Positions 45,260-58,200 of a stretch of DNA of 64,000 bases are shown here, one piece after another (position 1 is the stretch's first letter; each line of letters begins with the position of its first letter). A program made the position numbers and the translations under genes. Under the pieces are notes generated by a model, which was not told where the DNA came from, did not search any database, and worked only from the letters and a program-made list of their open reading frames with translations. The DNA is from Enchytraeus crypticus (lineage: Eukaryota; Annelida; Clitellata; Enchytraeida; Enchytraeidae), in assembly GCA_905160935.1 (NCBI GenBank), contig CAJHZI010000274.1:905001-969000 (forward strand), read 5' to 3'.

Positions 45260-46184
45260 TTGATTATAGTAACATATTATTTATCGGCCCATTGTATAAG
45301 GCATCAAACTTCTATTGCATTCTTCTCGTACCAACTTCAGCCGTGCATTCTATGTTCTTTTTTTATATGAAATCTACATAGATATATAAACATTTATTAA
45401 TTGCGAAAGAGGCACAACTTTTTATTTTCAATCGTACTTAATTATACCAAGCATATTAATAATAAACACATGATGTACTTGTATATAGGCTTTTATGCAT
45501 GCATATACTTTATATGTATACTTTAGGTCACATCAATGATGTCATAAATAATAGACTGAAAAGCATTATACAAAGAACGTCTGTGTATAACTCGTAGGCC
45601 TACATATTTAGGCCTAGCTCATGAATGTAATAGTGAAAGTTTGCACAACCTCATGTAAGAGTGCATGCAAAAACCGTCCTATTGGGCACAAGCATCGTGT
45701 ATAACCACATTCTAGGACATCGCATTTCGACTTATTATGTAGCCTAATAAGACAGAAATTTAGCTAATATTGCGTATGTTTATGCATTTATATAAGCTTA
45801 AATTCTTGGATGAAATAAGAACATGAGCATTGTCTTGTACCTGTCTAGAATCTCTTCCTGCAAATGTTTGATGTTATCCGGAGATATGTACTTGCACTAA
45901 TTTTGACCTCTTTCGCAAAACGTTTGCTCCCTTCTATTTAGAAGTAACAGCAAATATAGCTGATGCCTTCCGAAAAGACAAGTCCGACATAGCAAATAAG
46001 GAACATTGAATTGCTATTAATGCAGTATTTTGTGTTCTCTTGGATATACAAGTATAATAATAATATTATTATTATTTAATTGTATTTCGATACTTTTACT
46101 ACTTTAGCTTGAAAATTATGGGGAAAATCTGATAAAACTTTGTTTTACTTTCTTAAACTGTATTGGTTAGAGGCGAAAAGTAAC
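45257..46184. other. Gene-free stretch
   Basis: No ORF or repeat recognised. Confidence 0.5.
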
Positions 46185-46262
46185 GTCATGAAGTTTTCAA
46201 TGACAGATCCTGAGTTGAATTGAACTCTCGTGGGTTCGATTCCCAGCCGCTCTGATCTGAAA
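46185..46262 (+). repeat. tRNA-like SINE head
   Basis: Contains GTGGGTTCGATTCCCAGCCG, a good B box with pairing flanks, but no intact acceptor/A-box half, so not a tRNA gene. Confidence 0.45.
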
Positions 46263-46342
46263 GTAAAATCTCGGACATTTGCAGCGCTGGTTACAAGGAA
46301 AATGGACTAAAATGCCTAACAGTTTAAACATGTGGTACTAAT

Positions 46343-46402
46343 AGTGATAGATATCAACACATTTGATCATCTCACTGTAATGCGTGTTTACTTTTTTGCC
46401 TA
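46343..46402. repeat. Solo copy of the core of the 25-kb foldback element
   Basis: GTGATAGATATCAACA and AATGCGTGTTTACTTTTTT match the loop-proximal region of the foldback at 25245-25763. Confidence 0.7.
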
Positions 46403-47382
46403 ACACATTGCTTTTACAAATGCAGATTATTGCTATTATTGGCGGTTTTATCGCCATCAGTTAAGATATAACTATATTATATCCTTGTTACATTGTATTG
46501 TATCGCGCCGCCTATACATTACACGAATTATAATCTTTCATAATTTTCATGAGTGCAGCTTAATCTCTGCATGTCAGTTTAACTTTCTATTTCTGCTTCT
46601 AAAAGTCGCATTCGTTAAATGACTTTATCGTCGAGTAGGAAATTATAGGTCTAGTGCTTGCATTAGTAGTGACCGACTATCTTTCAACAAGAAAACCGGT
46701 TTATATTTAGTAATTTTTTCTTTGGTCGTTCTCTTAATCCCTTCTCGTAGCTTTCGCAGAGCATTTAATTCAGTGATGGTTTGCTTTGCTTTTCCACTAT
46801 TCTTCTGCACTATGAGTAGAGATTTTTTGCGCAGTGATTGTTAACTTTCGCGACAAACCGTATCAGAAGTTTAACTCGCCTGACTCACTCATGGCGCCGT
46901 GATTGAAGCAAATGCAAAATATCAAGTTGCGAATGTTTTATTGAATAGGATGTTTTATAGAATGGTGCATTGAACTGGTAGTGATAATGATATATGAGAG
47001 AGCCAGACAGATAGAGACAAGAAGTTTGTTTGCCTATGTTTGTGTTTATGAGTGTGTGAGTGTGTGTAACACTGTGTATGTGTGTTTGCGTGTGTATGTG
47101 CTTATATGCATTTGGTTGTTTCAATGAGTGATCGACTAAAGGGAGATGAAGAGTTGGTTGATTTCTACAAAGCACTGAAAATAAAAGGAGAATATAAACT
47201 TATCTAGTTGATACCAATAGAATAAAATGCACAGACATTTTAGCAATGTCTGCAAACACGTCGTAGAAAAGAAATACAATTATTAACAATAATAAACGTT
47301 CGATTTTCACATGTTATTATATACGAAGCTGTACCATCAGAATGTCATACAGAGCTAATTTATCTCAGTTATATACCGCTGC
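46403..47382. other. Gene-free stretch
   Basis: Only a short GT-rich tract at 47035-47100; no gene seen. Confidence 0.5.
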
Positions 47383-47507
47383 TGGAGCTGTGGCGATATC
47401 AGTAATATACTCAATAGCGGATCAATAGGTGCGGGGTCCAAATCCTGGGCTCCCCGTCACTGACATCGCTTTCGAGTGACGTTAACATTAGCTTTTTTAC
47501 CAGCTGC
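47383..47507 (+). repeat. tRNA-derived SINE copy
   Basis: GTGGCGATATCAGTAA, AGCGGATCAATAGGTGCGGG, GTCCAAATCCTGGGCTCC, CGTCACTGACATCGCTTTCG, tail TTTTTACCAGCT. An internal deletion removes GAGGAAACT. Confidence 0.75.
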
Positions 47508-48739
47508 TCTATTATAGTGAAATGCAGAGCTGTTCAGTCCAGTCAATACTAAATCCTCGATGCTTGGTGACATGGGACTCAGATGTGTGACTTGTTGAAT
47601 GAATGAGAGGACATGGACTGAGCGGTAATTGCATCAGTTACAGATGTTCAGTTAATGGAACAAGTTAAACGCGAGGAAACCGTAGAACAGCGAGAAGACA
47701 ACGCATAAACATGACAACGGTTTCAGATGTTTTCTTTATCGTTTAGTATCGGTTATTTGTTCATCTAAGCACAGATTATACAAACAATAGGAACGTGCAT
47801 GCAGTTAGATAAATAAATAACAATACAAAAGAGGTTACCATAAAAGAGCCATAGCTCTATTCGGTAATACCATAATTAATAGCTATAGCAGAGGAAAGCT
47901 GATGCTTGACCGAAAGGCTTTTGTTCTGAATTAAACCGTTGTGTTAATAATAGATGACTGCTCTCAGAAACGTGTTCAGACAGGAGTCGAAACAGTGCCC
48001 TCGTGCTTAGCAGGAAAGTGACCCGTCACACGGACCAGCTGCTCTTTAAGATCAGTAATTATAATCATAAGGTTTTTGCGTGATTAACTTTAGTTACATC
48101 TTGCGAAAACCACAAAAAATGATTTTCGCTAATGATGATTGCTTTATTGAGATAATATTCTAAAAATGCTCAAAGGTTCGGTGTCAAATCTTGGCAACGC
48201 CGTGGTCCATTTGAAAGACAATTTCGCAACAACTGAAGGTTTGTTCTTAAATCAGAACGAGACGAAAATGAATATAAATTGAGCTGTTGACTCCAGGAGT
48301 TGAACGGCACTTAAACGAAGTTGTTAAAATAGAATGGATGGCTGTGAGATGAGAGAGAAACAGCATGGATCGCCGAATACAAGGGAGAAAGAATTGTGAG
48401 AGTAGATAAAATAATTCAACCGCAACCGCTAAATGTTGGTTGTTCGGTTAAGTACCAAAAATTTCCAAAATTAACCACTAGACGTTCAGAAGTTGATCCG
48501 TGTAAAAAGGAAGACTGCATTCCATATTTCTAGACCCGATACAATAACATCTCAACGTTATAGTTTGAGATCTGCTGTCTATATTGATTGAACTATGCTC
48601 ACTGATAGTCATCGAAGTCATTAAACATCGCAAGGTCAAAAAGAAAATAGAGCACAAATAACAGTGAATGCAGAGCAGACAGAGCGTCACGAGCACAAAC
48701 AGTGTGAATCAAACTTAATAATCAGAGCAGTGACATCAC

Positions 48740-49012
48740 AATGTAGTACCAGACAGAAACAATGTAGTACCAGACAGAAACAATGTAGTACTAGACAGAA
48801 ACAATGTAGTACCAGACAGAAACAATATAGTATCAGACAGAAACAATGTAGTACCAGACAGAAACAATATAGTACCAGACAGAAACAATGTAGTACCAGA
48901 CAGAAACAATATAGTACCAGACAGAAACAATATAGTACCAGACAGAAACAATGTAGTACCAGACAGAAACAATGTAGTATCAGACAGAAACAATATAGTA
49001 CCAGACAGAAAC
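48740..49012. repeat. 21-bp minisatellite
   Basis: Thirteen copies of AATGTAGTACCAGACAGAAA plus C, with ATATAG and TATCAG variants. Open in several frames on both strands by periodicity; the 141-codon plus-strand frame has no recognisable domain. Confidence 0.95.
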
Positions 49013-49829
49013 TCAAATTTGATTTGCTACGGCCATCCGAGAGGCAACCAAGATACTCTATCGAGCTGACCACTGCAGTAAACCGATAAAGAAGAAGAAA
49101 GTGGAGACACTAGAATATATCTCCTCGTTTTTCCTAATCAAGAGCAAGATAGTACCTAACCAAAGCGTACACTGAAGCTCGATGGTCCGTAAGTTTTGTA
49201 GTCCTTGCTGGATGAGAGACTCTGGCAGTGTTGCCTTCTTTGCTCGAGAAACTCAGTGTGCCTATTGGTTCATATCGCCGCATGGTACCATATGGTCGCC
49301 GCATTGTTGCCGCGTGGTCGCCGCAATGTTGCCGCCTGGTCGTCAATATTAACATCTTTACAAGCCGATGATTAATCTAAAGGTCTCTGTCAGGTAACTC
49401 GACTGAGTTACTCTTTACTACCCTAATAAAATTAACTCTATTTACCAAATTTGTTAAGCACTTTCGTTATTTTCTTTTGAAATGCTTAGTTAAGGACTAG
49501 TTTTTAAAGCTAGTTTTTAGGCTACTTGTCACTAGACCTGATGGCCTGATGACAAATAGCACTGCTGATGCAGCCAAAAACCACCGCGGATCCGTGATTG
49601 AGAAATATGAGGCCAGTCTATGTGCCGTCGTCTGATATCTTTAATAGAGGACTGCAAGGAAAACAGAGTCCTTTATCTTATCGCATTTGTGTTGTAGTCG
49701 AGAAGAACGCTTGAAGATATTATATAAGAAAACATTGCCGCGGTGCTAGTGATCGGTGAAGTGGCTCCGATAACTCTTAAATACAGTCTCCTGTTCTAAT
49801 ATTATACCATAGCAGCTATGTAATTACAC
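49013..49829. other. Gene-free stretch with GC-richer repeat
   Basis: About 49275-49345 repeats TGGTCGCCGCA / TTGCCGC words (about 5 imperfect units). The rest is not recognised. Confidence 0.45.
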
Positions 49830-49972
49830 TGGCTGGAGCCAGTGGCGAAGTCGGTAAGATACTCGACCGCGGATCAGTATATGCGGGGTTCAAATCCTGG
49901 GCTCGTCCGTCACTGACATCAATTTCGAGTGAGGAAACTGACGTTAACCTTAGCTTTACCAGCTTTTACATA
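49830..49972 (+). repeat. tRNA-derived SINE, best-preserved copy
   Basis: Full layout: GGCTGGAGCCAGTGGCGAAG, TCGGTAAGATACTCGACCGC, GGATCAGTATATGCGGGGTT, CAAATCCTGGGCTCGTCC, body GTCACTGACATCAATTTCGA, GTGAGGAAACTGACGTTAAC, tail CTTTACCAGCTTTT. The A-box-like and B-box-like words are about 40 nt apart. Confidence 0.8.
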
Positions 49973-50217
49973 CGATGCCGTTGTCTAATGGTACTTGTGA
50001 TTTAAAAATAAAATTGACGGTAGCTATTAATTTGATTTCCATTAATATGATAGCGGTCAATTTGATAGCGTTAAATCCTTTAGCCATAGATTTGATGTCA
50101 ATATCACGATTTCAATGTATCTAGTTTTTTCTGATGCAATCTTTCCTTAACGTTCACTCCTTAGAACCTCGTGAAGGCGTGATCGTTGACTCTGCACACT
50201 TTATGACAACATCGCCA

Positions 50218-50358
50218 TTGGTTGGAGCCAGTGGCGATGTCGGTAAGATACTCGACCGCGGATTAGTATGTGCTGGGTTCGAATTCTGAGTTCGCTCGTC
50301 ACCGACATCGCTTTCGAGTGAGAAAACTGTCGATAATACTAGATTTACCAGGTTTTAC
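50218..50358 (+). repeat. tRNA-derived SINE copy
   Basis: Same layout as 49830-49972 and only about 250 bp away in the same orientation: TTGGAGCCAGTGGCGATGTC, CTGGGTTCGAATTCTGAG, TCACCGACATCGCTTTCGAG. Confidence 0.8.
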
Positions 50359-51514
50359 AAGTGCTAGATGTCATCATGGTGATGATAATTTGCTAATGTC
50401 GTGTATTTTCAGCTATTTCAACAAAACTATTTAAAATGCGTATGTTACAGTAGTTGATCACTGAAAAGTAATACTTTAAACATGAGTCTAGAAATGTCTG
50501 TTCTCACAGAACTTTACTGAATCAAAACCGACGTTTAATTGATCTACAATGTGTTTAAGGCAACAAACCAAAGGCAGACCAAGCTCATTAAAAAATCTGA
50601 CGCATTCAAGAAGGTTTCGTTTTCCTATGTCAAGCAATATTTCACGTGCAAATTCAGTTCCTAAGTGAAAATTTAAGTGTTCTTCTTAGGAGGCAAATAA
50701 GCTTTATGAGCGCTGCAGGTGATGAGAAGAACTGATTGTATGTCCCAGGGGAATAGTGCAGCAACAACAACACGAGCACAAGAATTGCACCTTATTTTTA
50801 TTTACAGTAAAATGTAATTGAGTATAATGCAATAGTTTTCGTTGAACCAATTTCTTTTACTGTGCCCAAAGTTTAAGAATGAAATAATGCAGCAATTTTG
50901 AGTCAGCTCCCTGGATAATGTAATTTTAAGCCTCAACACGTTCCAAGTTGGTTAGCTAATAATACTAAGAATAATCTTTAATAGGCCTATGTCCAAGTTT
51001 TTCATTACCGAATAAATGTTAATATTAGCTATTAATATACATTTAAATTTTGCTTGTACCGAGTATAACAGTATTGAGTCTATTGTAAATATATCAAGCA
51101 AGTATGCACTAAACTTAACGTAAATAAATAATATTATTCGCAATTGCAAAGGGCAACTTAGCATAGGACTACATAAATAGCTGTTACGCATTTTATTTTC
51201 AAATAAAGAAAGATATTCAATTTTGTAGCTATAATTGGATTATTTAAATCTCAATGAACAATTTTTAAAGGCTAAATATTTAACGCAGAGTTTTAAGTTG
51301 TGGAGAAAATTGTTGTTACGCAACAGACTACAGTATGTGCTTGAGAACAACTGATACGTTAATTCCCATACGTAGCTTCACTTCCGCTCAAAGCAAACAG
51401 ATCTGAAATCATGGTACACACTACAATTTAATGCAGGCATGAGTGTGTTTGTTTCTCTAACAGCTCCTGCTTATGTGTATTCTTAACTGGATATTCTATT
51501 ATATACAGTTTTAT

Positions 51515-51519
<5 letters not shown>
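50359..51519. other. Gene-free stretch
   Basis: No ORF or repeat recognised. Confidence 0.5.
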
Positions 51520-51551
<32 letters not shown>

Positions 51552-51600
51552 CTATTATATATATATGCCTAGTGTTATATACACATGTATATTATATAAT

Positions 51601-51677
<77 letters not shown>

Positions 51678-51682
51678 TATAT

Positions 51683-51725
<43 letters not shown>
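51520..51725. repeat. (TA)n microsatellite block
   Basis: TA repeats interrupted by about 50 bp of unique sequence (GGGCTATT...ACACATG). Confidence 0.9.
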
Positions 51726-51726
<1 letters not shown>

Positions 51727-53879
51727 TTCCTTTCTTGTCACCGATGTCTTTTCGAAACATTTGAAAGCCTATTCTATACGTCGAAGCCGCCTATTTTACT
51801 GCTTATGGCTTTGCTCTTTTAGTTTCACCCCCATATACATGTAGATTTACCCATTATAGTTTATTATTATTCTTTTATTTTAATGATATCTGACACAAGC
51901 AGAAATCTTACACAGTTAGAAAAGCACCTGCAGGTACATACAGGCTAATAAACACAGGTAAATGGGCCAATTATGTAATACAATTTTGGCTTTATTTTAT
52001 ATCATATTTCATTTTTTAATGAAATCTCGTATTTTCTTATTTTTTATTTTTTATTATTTTACTTAGATTTCTATTTATTAGTCGACTCATGAACATTTTT
52101 AACAAAAAATATTTTCTCAAAGCATTCATTCTTAATTTAAATCCTTAATTTTTATCTTCCGCCATATATCTTCTCAGAGAAATCTCAGTCAATCTCTTTA
52201 TGCAAGCGTCTTCATGCAATCACTTCCGCCTCTTCTTTCCACTCTTCCGGATCTCGTCTCCACAGTTACACCATTCGCTCAAGTCTCTGAACTCAAAGCT
52301 GCCGCACGACCTCGTCCAACATTGAATCCTCTGCCATGGCAACTGCAGTGGCTGGAACTTCATTCATTGAAATTGACTGAAGGTCAAAGATTTTGTAATT
52401 TGCAAGAAGCTTATTGAACTGGTTACATTAAATGAAGATAAAGCGAACGAAAAAAATAAACGAAGTCAAAGAAGTATGGAGATAAATTGAATTCGATGTT
52501 GATCAAGCCATTTCTGTATTGAATTCAAACGTTTTTTTTCATTGAGTGATGAATAATTGCAAATAAAGTGCGACAAAGACATGGTTTGCTTCAAGCGACC
52601 TTTATGTGAAATTATACTATTGATGTACATGTAATGAATTTTTACATGTACAAGTACATACGCTGCCTATATTTACTTATTCTTAACTAAACCAACATAA
52701 TATTTACAGATAAGTTTCTAGAAATAAATCTAGTCTCCACCCTCGCTCTAGTCAATCTAGCCGAATTTATTTTTAAAATAATTTACTGGGGTGCGGTGTC
52801 TTTTCAATTTTAGCAGACGTAACAGAACAATAAAATATAGCAATATTTTCACTCTGTGGTATATCACTTAAGTCACTATGGTCTACTCCAAAAGTTGATC
52901 CCCCCCCGTGGGCCGGTAACCCTTTCATATTGGCTAATTGGGTCTCACCACTTGCGTCAGTGGCGTATTGATTGAATCATAATTAATTGATTTATTAAAT
53001 TAATTGGATTTATTAAGGTACATCTACTTCAATTAATGAACAGAATTAATTGACTGAAACATAATTTTAATCTACATGCAGATTTGCATCTCTAGAGGAT
53101 CCAAGGCTAATAATGCAAAACTAGACGTCTTGTCTACCTAAAATATATTTTTTTATTCTCAAGAAGATATTTGCAGATATGGCTTCAAGTTGCTTTCAAT
53201 CTCGACTGCAGAAAAATTAATATAGAGACACGCTAATTTGGTTCAACGATATCATAGTCGGGATAATTATAGTTTGAAGCATTAGCAGTATTACTTACTA
53301 ACGTTATACGAAAGCATGAGTACCTTTTGAAAGCTTATCATTCTACTTAAAGTAATTATAGTCGCAAGGGCATAGCGTAGCCTTCAACTTTGTGATATCA
53401 ATTATCTTTCAAGTACTTTATATTACGAAGCATTCTCATTATCGATTCAGGATACCAACCGCTTCCGATATGGTTTTACTCTTAAGAGGAGGATTAGAGC
53501 AGCTCGATAATTTCTTGATGCGGTTTTAATGAATGAACAGCCGACAAAAGAATCTTCCAAACTGCGACGACAACTTGGCAAACTTTGAAATTTTATACGT
53601 TACAAAAGCACTACATTAGAGGAGCAGATATTTATTATATTGTAGTCAAAAAACGTTCAAATCATTTTATACACAAAAAATAAAATGCATGTATAAATGT
53701 GCATGGATATTGCATGTTAGTAGATCTAAAAAGAGAAGACTGTTAGAACGATTGTAATATTTTAATTTGTGCAGCACTCATATTTAAATGTGAAATATTA
53801 AAGCTCTCTCTCTCTCTTTCTAGTCTTCTGCCAAGCGGTAGGCCCAAAGTGCTTATTTCAATTCATAATGTCTCTGACA
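51726..53879. other. Gene-free stretch
   Basis: No gene assigned. A 67-codon plus-strand frame at 52214-52417 (MQSLPPLLSTLPDLVS...) has a composition a little less AT rich than its surroundings but no domain, no splice support and no homologue I recognise. Confidence 0.4.
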
Positions 53880-54500
53880 TAATCTTTTTTGTGAGGAAAC
53901 GGACGATAAACCTTTATTAATCTTATTGCCCTGGGCTGTAAAGGGCCCTCGGCTAAAATTTAAGATAAAATGAGTTTATTTAATTAAAAGAAAGATGAAA
54001 AAAGAAATGTTTATAATAATTCATCTACGCTCTTGAAGGCCGCATTCACCAATGTGACACGACCGCAGACTATTATTATTATTATATTATAATATATAAT
54101 AATAATAATTATTATTATTATTAATAGTAGTATTACTGTCATCATTATTACAATTACTTTTACTATTACTATTATTATTTTACCTTTATTACCCGGGTGT
54201 AAAGAACTCGAGGTTTGATAAAGACGATTCGAGCAATACGTGCTGAATCGCCGCCCGGCTACACGAAATCTTCTAGCTGCTTATAAGAATTGAAGCAGAC
54301 TTCATTAAATTTTTGCAAAGTCATGAAAAGCCTTTGCCAAGGAAAAGAGGTCTCTCACTTATCGCCAGTTTTATCAGCCGTTTGATTAGTGTGCCTATAC
54401 AATTAATGAAGTTAACTCCAACAGGATTCAAGGGGCCAATGGTTTCAACCGGAAAAAAGGGGACAATGGCCACCGGAATAAAAAAGGAAAATATGTTGTA
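53880..54500 (-). pseudogene. LINE 3' end and ORF2 tail, GP-tail family, copy 3
   Basis: Minus strand reads FPVETIGPLNPVGVNFINCI and FLGKGFS (54321-54470), then the shared 3' sequence (CGGGCGGCGATTCAGCAC, ACACCCGGGTAATAAA) and TAA/TTA repeats (54070-54180). Left of that is the second shared 3' motif (53930-53990, GGGCCCTTTACAGCCCAGGG). May be two copies in tandem. Confidence 0.6.
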
Positions 54501-54959
54501 ATCCAATTGAAGTAGGCCTATGTTAAAAGGAATATAGTGTGTGAATACATGTATAATATGGCGTTCGTTTGAGGATATGAAGAGAAAAATGAACAAGTGG
54601 AAATTGTAAGTGCTATTTGTCACGGGACTGTCATATAGGAAGAGCACAGTGAAATAGATCACAGAGAGCTAATTATGTCTGGATTAGATCTTCAGGCATG
54701 AGCAGAGTTTCGGAAAACGCGATTTTAATGCACTCAGGAGGATTAATGGAATCAGGGATAAATATTAAGGGATATTGTTAACTTAAACTGATTATTTACT
54801 CTTTGAAATCGTTAACTGTAGATTTCCATATTGCGAACTTTATATATTATATTAATTTGTTTTTGTGGAATTGCCAACCGTGAGAATTTTGCTCCATTTA
54901 CAGCTATTCATCTTTCAATCGTACTCTTGTAGACAACAAAACCGTTCGAGATACTATTC

Positions 54960-55160
54960 AGATGATCCTAAGTAACATCCGATGATCTTAACTAACTTCT
55001 ACTTATCCTACTTAACTTCTGATGCTATTAATTAACTACTGATGATTTTAATTAACATCCAATGATCCTAATTAACGTCTGACTACCCTAATTATATTCT
55101 GATGATCCTAATTCACTTCTGACTATCATAATTATAATCTGATGATTTTAATTAACTTAT
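54960..55160. repeat. Degenerate ~20-bp minisatellite
   Basis: About 10 diverged copies of GATGATCCTAATTAACTTCT. Confidence 0.75.
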
Positions 55161-55746
55161 CTGACGTCACCTCATTGCTTCCGGACACAATATACATTGA
55201 TATAATCCTTCAGCTCATCGCAAGCAAAGGACTGAATGTCTGCATACGATACTTTGTACAGCTCAAGATGTGACAGGATCAGCCTACAAGCCAAGACAAG
55301 GCCATTTGATTAGAAATATTGTCTTCATATTTTTATAATTTCATCCGAAAGTCGTTGTCAGTATGTAATTTGACTAATGACACTTTGTTGATGAACCGTC
55401 TAAATTTGGTAAGTTTGGTTCAATATCATGTTACAACTTTGTGTTACATGTGTATTATTTAAGACGAAAATATTTTTAATTTTTTTAATTTTTTAATTTT
55501 ATATTATGGCTTGGGCTGTAAACTTCAGAAATTAATGCTGTTTGAAGACTGATATGTATAATGTAAATTGTAAAATTCTATACGTTGCAATACTAAAAAC
55601 TCAAATTGCTGGTTTATTATTAACAAAGAGAAAATTGAAATTGCTCGATCCAGGTGTACATTTAAACCGGGGTAGGCATACATTCAAGTCGTGCACAAGG
55701 CGACCAAAAAGTATAATTTTTGAAAACAAAAAGTCGGTAATTGAAG

Positions 55747-55821
55747 GGTTCTGCATAATAGTGCAGAACCATTATGCTTTGTGTAATGGCATACAAAGCT
55801 ATTATTATAGCTTTGTATGCC
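55747..55821. repeat. Two adjacent perfect hairpins
   Basis: First (55747-55770): GGTTCTGCA / TGCAGAACC around ATAATAG-like loop. Second (55788-55821): GGCATACAAAGCTA / TAGCTTTGTATGCC with a 6-nt loop. Separated by 17 nt. Confidence 0.8.
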
Positions 55822-57179
55822 TAATTCTATAAGTAATTGTCTTATAGCTCAATCTATGCGCAGCCTATTTGCTTTTCTGGTTTTTGTTGCATTGTTGCAT
55901 GTACAAGATTCATGTATGGGTTATTTCGCCTGAAATAAAGCAACAAATAAAATAATAAAAATAATCTCCAATCTGAGGATGTTGTATTAAAAGTGACTTA
56001 TATCGTCACTAAACGAGCACTTCACTATGTTTCATATTTAACTCGCTGGGCCTAAGGCATTCACATTTAAAATATTTTGTCCAAAGAATATTTTAGGCTT
56101 ATTAATTTAACCTATAGCACCAGAGTCATGTTTTCAGTTCCTCTCTCTTTGGTTAGAACCTGCGACTTAAGCGTTAAAGATAACTTTCAGCTAGTAAGAC
56201 AAACAACTAGGCCACAAGACTAATCGATGTACACTCTACTGAAAATCCAATGACTTTTAGATATATAGCACATATAGATTATATAGATGCAATATATTTT
56301 GAAGTCCTTGTGAAAATCTTATTACCTTAAATTTTAACGTTTATTTTTTTCAATCTGCTAATTGAAGGAGATCCTGAAGATTTAGAAATAGATTGGACTC
56401 AAAGCCGACTGTTTAATATTTCACGCGGCGCTTTGCGTAATATAAGCCTTCTAAACACAGAAATGTCGACTTCGTTTCTAATTCTTCTTGGAACAGTATA
56501 GTTTCAGAAGTCATGACAAATATTTTTTCTCTATTGTTAAAAATGCAATAGTTTGGATGGCGCAGTTTGTAGCATACTTGCCTGAAAAGTAGGACTACAA
56601 CGGTTCAACTTTCAACCGGTCAATTTCATTTGCGTTAAGGTAATAATAGTTGAATTTAGATATAGAGCTTTACAAATGGTGTAGGCTAAGGTAGATAATT
56701 GTAAATAGTGACAAGTAGATAATAGATAAGACATATAGTTGTGTGTTTGGAACGTACTAACAATTCATCATATTCTAATAAATTGTTAGTTACAAAAATT
56801 AGTTAACTTTTGAAATAGTTAATAGCTAACTTTTGAAATTCCTTAGTGTTTCATAATTATAATTTATATGAATGGATGCCAGGTTCGAATTTCTTTAGTG
56901 CAATGAAGTTAAGGAAAAATCTGGCTCTATCATTTTGTAGAGAATTTCTGATGGGTCGTTTGATAAAGTAATTTGTATACTACAATTTCGTACTTGATGT
57001 CATTCTAGTGTTAATAAACTCAATCGCTGATGAGAATTTTCGAAATTAAACCAGACTTCGACTTTCAGATTTTGCGGCTTGTAAAATAAAGCTTTAAAAT
57101 TTGACTAATATCCACATAGTCTATCATAGCTACGAGAAAATGGGCGTTAACACTTTATAATAATAATAATAATAAGTGT
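55822..57179. other. Gene-free stretch
   Basis: No ORF recognised. A tRNA-like segment sits near 56555-56625 (GGATGGCGCAGTTTGTAGC, GGTTCAACTTTC), probably an old SINE. Confidence 0.45.
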
Positions 57180-57625
57180 ATCAGCTGGGATGCCACTGTG
57201 ACAGACACATTCTCAGCAAGCAATCCCAGCCTTTCATGCGCTGCTGCTGGCTCAGCTGCTGAAGCCGCTGCCAATAGGAAGACACTTAAATATGCCGCAG
57301 TCTCTAGCAGCTACATCTTCCTGCCAATTGCTTTTGAGACATTGGGCCCCATCAACTCTGCCTCATCTGACTTCTTAAACGAATTAGGCAGGAGAACCAG
57401 TGCCATTACAGGCGACCAGAGTGAAAAAGCCTTTCTATGGCAGCGCCTATCTATCGCACTCCAGCGTTTTAATGCTGTATGCATTCGTGGCACATTGGCG
57501 AATACGGCCTCCCAGAGCGTAGAGGAACTATTTTAAATATTTTGTCATCTTTCTTCTAATGAAATAAAGTCTTTTTTTATCTTATATTTTAGCCTAGGGC
57601 CTTATACATAATAATAATAATAATA
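57180..57625 (+). pseudogene. LINE ORF2 tail with complete 3' end, GP-tail family, copy 4
   Basis: Plus strand: WDATVTDTFSASNPS, AAGSAAEAAANRKTLKYAAV, FLPIAFETLGPINSASSDFL, NELGRRTSAITGDQ, AFLWQRLSIALQRFNAVCIR, ending SQSVEELF at the stop 57534-57536. This is the C-terminal tail after the RT. Then a 3' UTR with ATGAAATAAAGTC, GCCTAGGGCCTTATACA and an (ATA)n tail at 57608-57630. Best-preserved of four copies; the frame is open over the whole preserved part, so it may be the youngest. Confidence 0.75.
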
Positions 57626-57639
57626 ATAACAGTAATAAT

Positions 57640-58000
57640 AAGAGAGCGGTGGCTCCCCGGGCACCCAGGCTGGCTACGCCTCCTCACTCAGCCATCAGTC
57701 CAGATCTGTCTGCCATCAGCGGCATGCCTCGCCCAGCCAAGCATCCCCTCGACATTCCCTTCAGGGAGACAGCTTCTATTTTTTCGGTCGATCAGAATCT
57801 GGGCAGCTGCTTACCTCGGCGAGTGGGTCTGCCCTTGTGGATTCAACCAGGAAGAGTCATCAGGTGACTAGTGGCGATCAACTGACCAGAGCCTCTGACT
57901 CTGAGGATTGGGTCAGCCCCAAGTCTTCTTCTAAGCTGCCCAGACTGAGGGCCAGCTCGATGAGTGCGTCCCCTCGCCGCAAGGATAACAGCTAGAAAAT
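57640..58000 (+). repeat. GC-rich interspersed repeat between TAA microsatellites
   Basis: About 350 bp at clearly higher GC than its surroundings, with a 72-codon frame (57649-57867) rich in Pro/Ala/Arg. Bracketed by (ATA)n at 57608-57635 and 58012-58065. Probably an ORF1/gag-like piece of a retroelement; not identified. Confidence 0.4.
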
Positions 58001-58008
58001 TTGCTTGA

Positions 58009-58011
<3 letters not shown>

Positions 58012-58053
<42 letters not shown>

Positions 58054-58200
58054 TTAATAACAATATTGTTATTATTACTATTATTATTATTTTTTAGACC
58101 CCGGGTGTAAAGAACCCGAGGTTTGATAAAAAACGAAAAATTAAACGATTATTATTATTATTATCATTATTGTTGTTGTTATTTTATTATATATAATACA
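58012..58200. repeat. (TAA)n/(TTA)n microsatellite with LINE 3' fragment
   Basis: TAA then TTA repeats around GACCCCGGGTGTAAAGAACC at 58098-58125, the 3' end of the GP-tail LINE family in minus orientation. Confidence 0.7.

Noticed and set aside
46185..46262. tRNA gene (good B box)
   Set aside because: No complete cloverleaf can be folded; the A-box half and acceptor pairing are missing. Same for 28195, 35296, 36636, 40475 and 56555.
49134..49355. 73-codon minus-strand ORF rich in Arg/His
   Set aside because: Overlaps an imperfect repeat of GTCGCCGCA words; no domain, no start or splice context.
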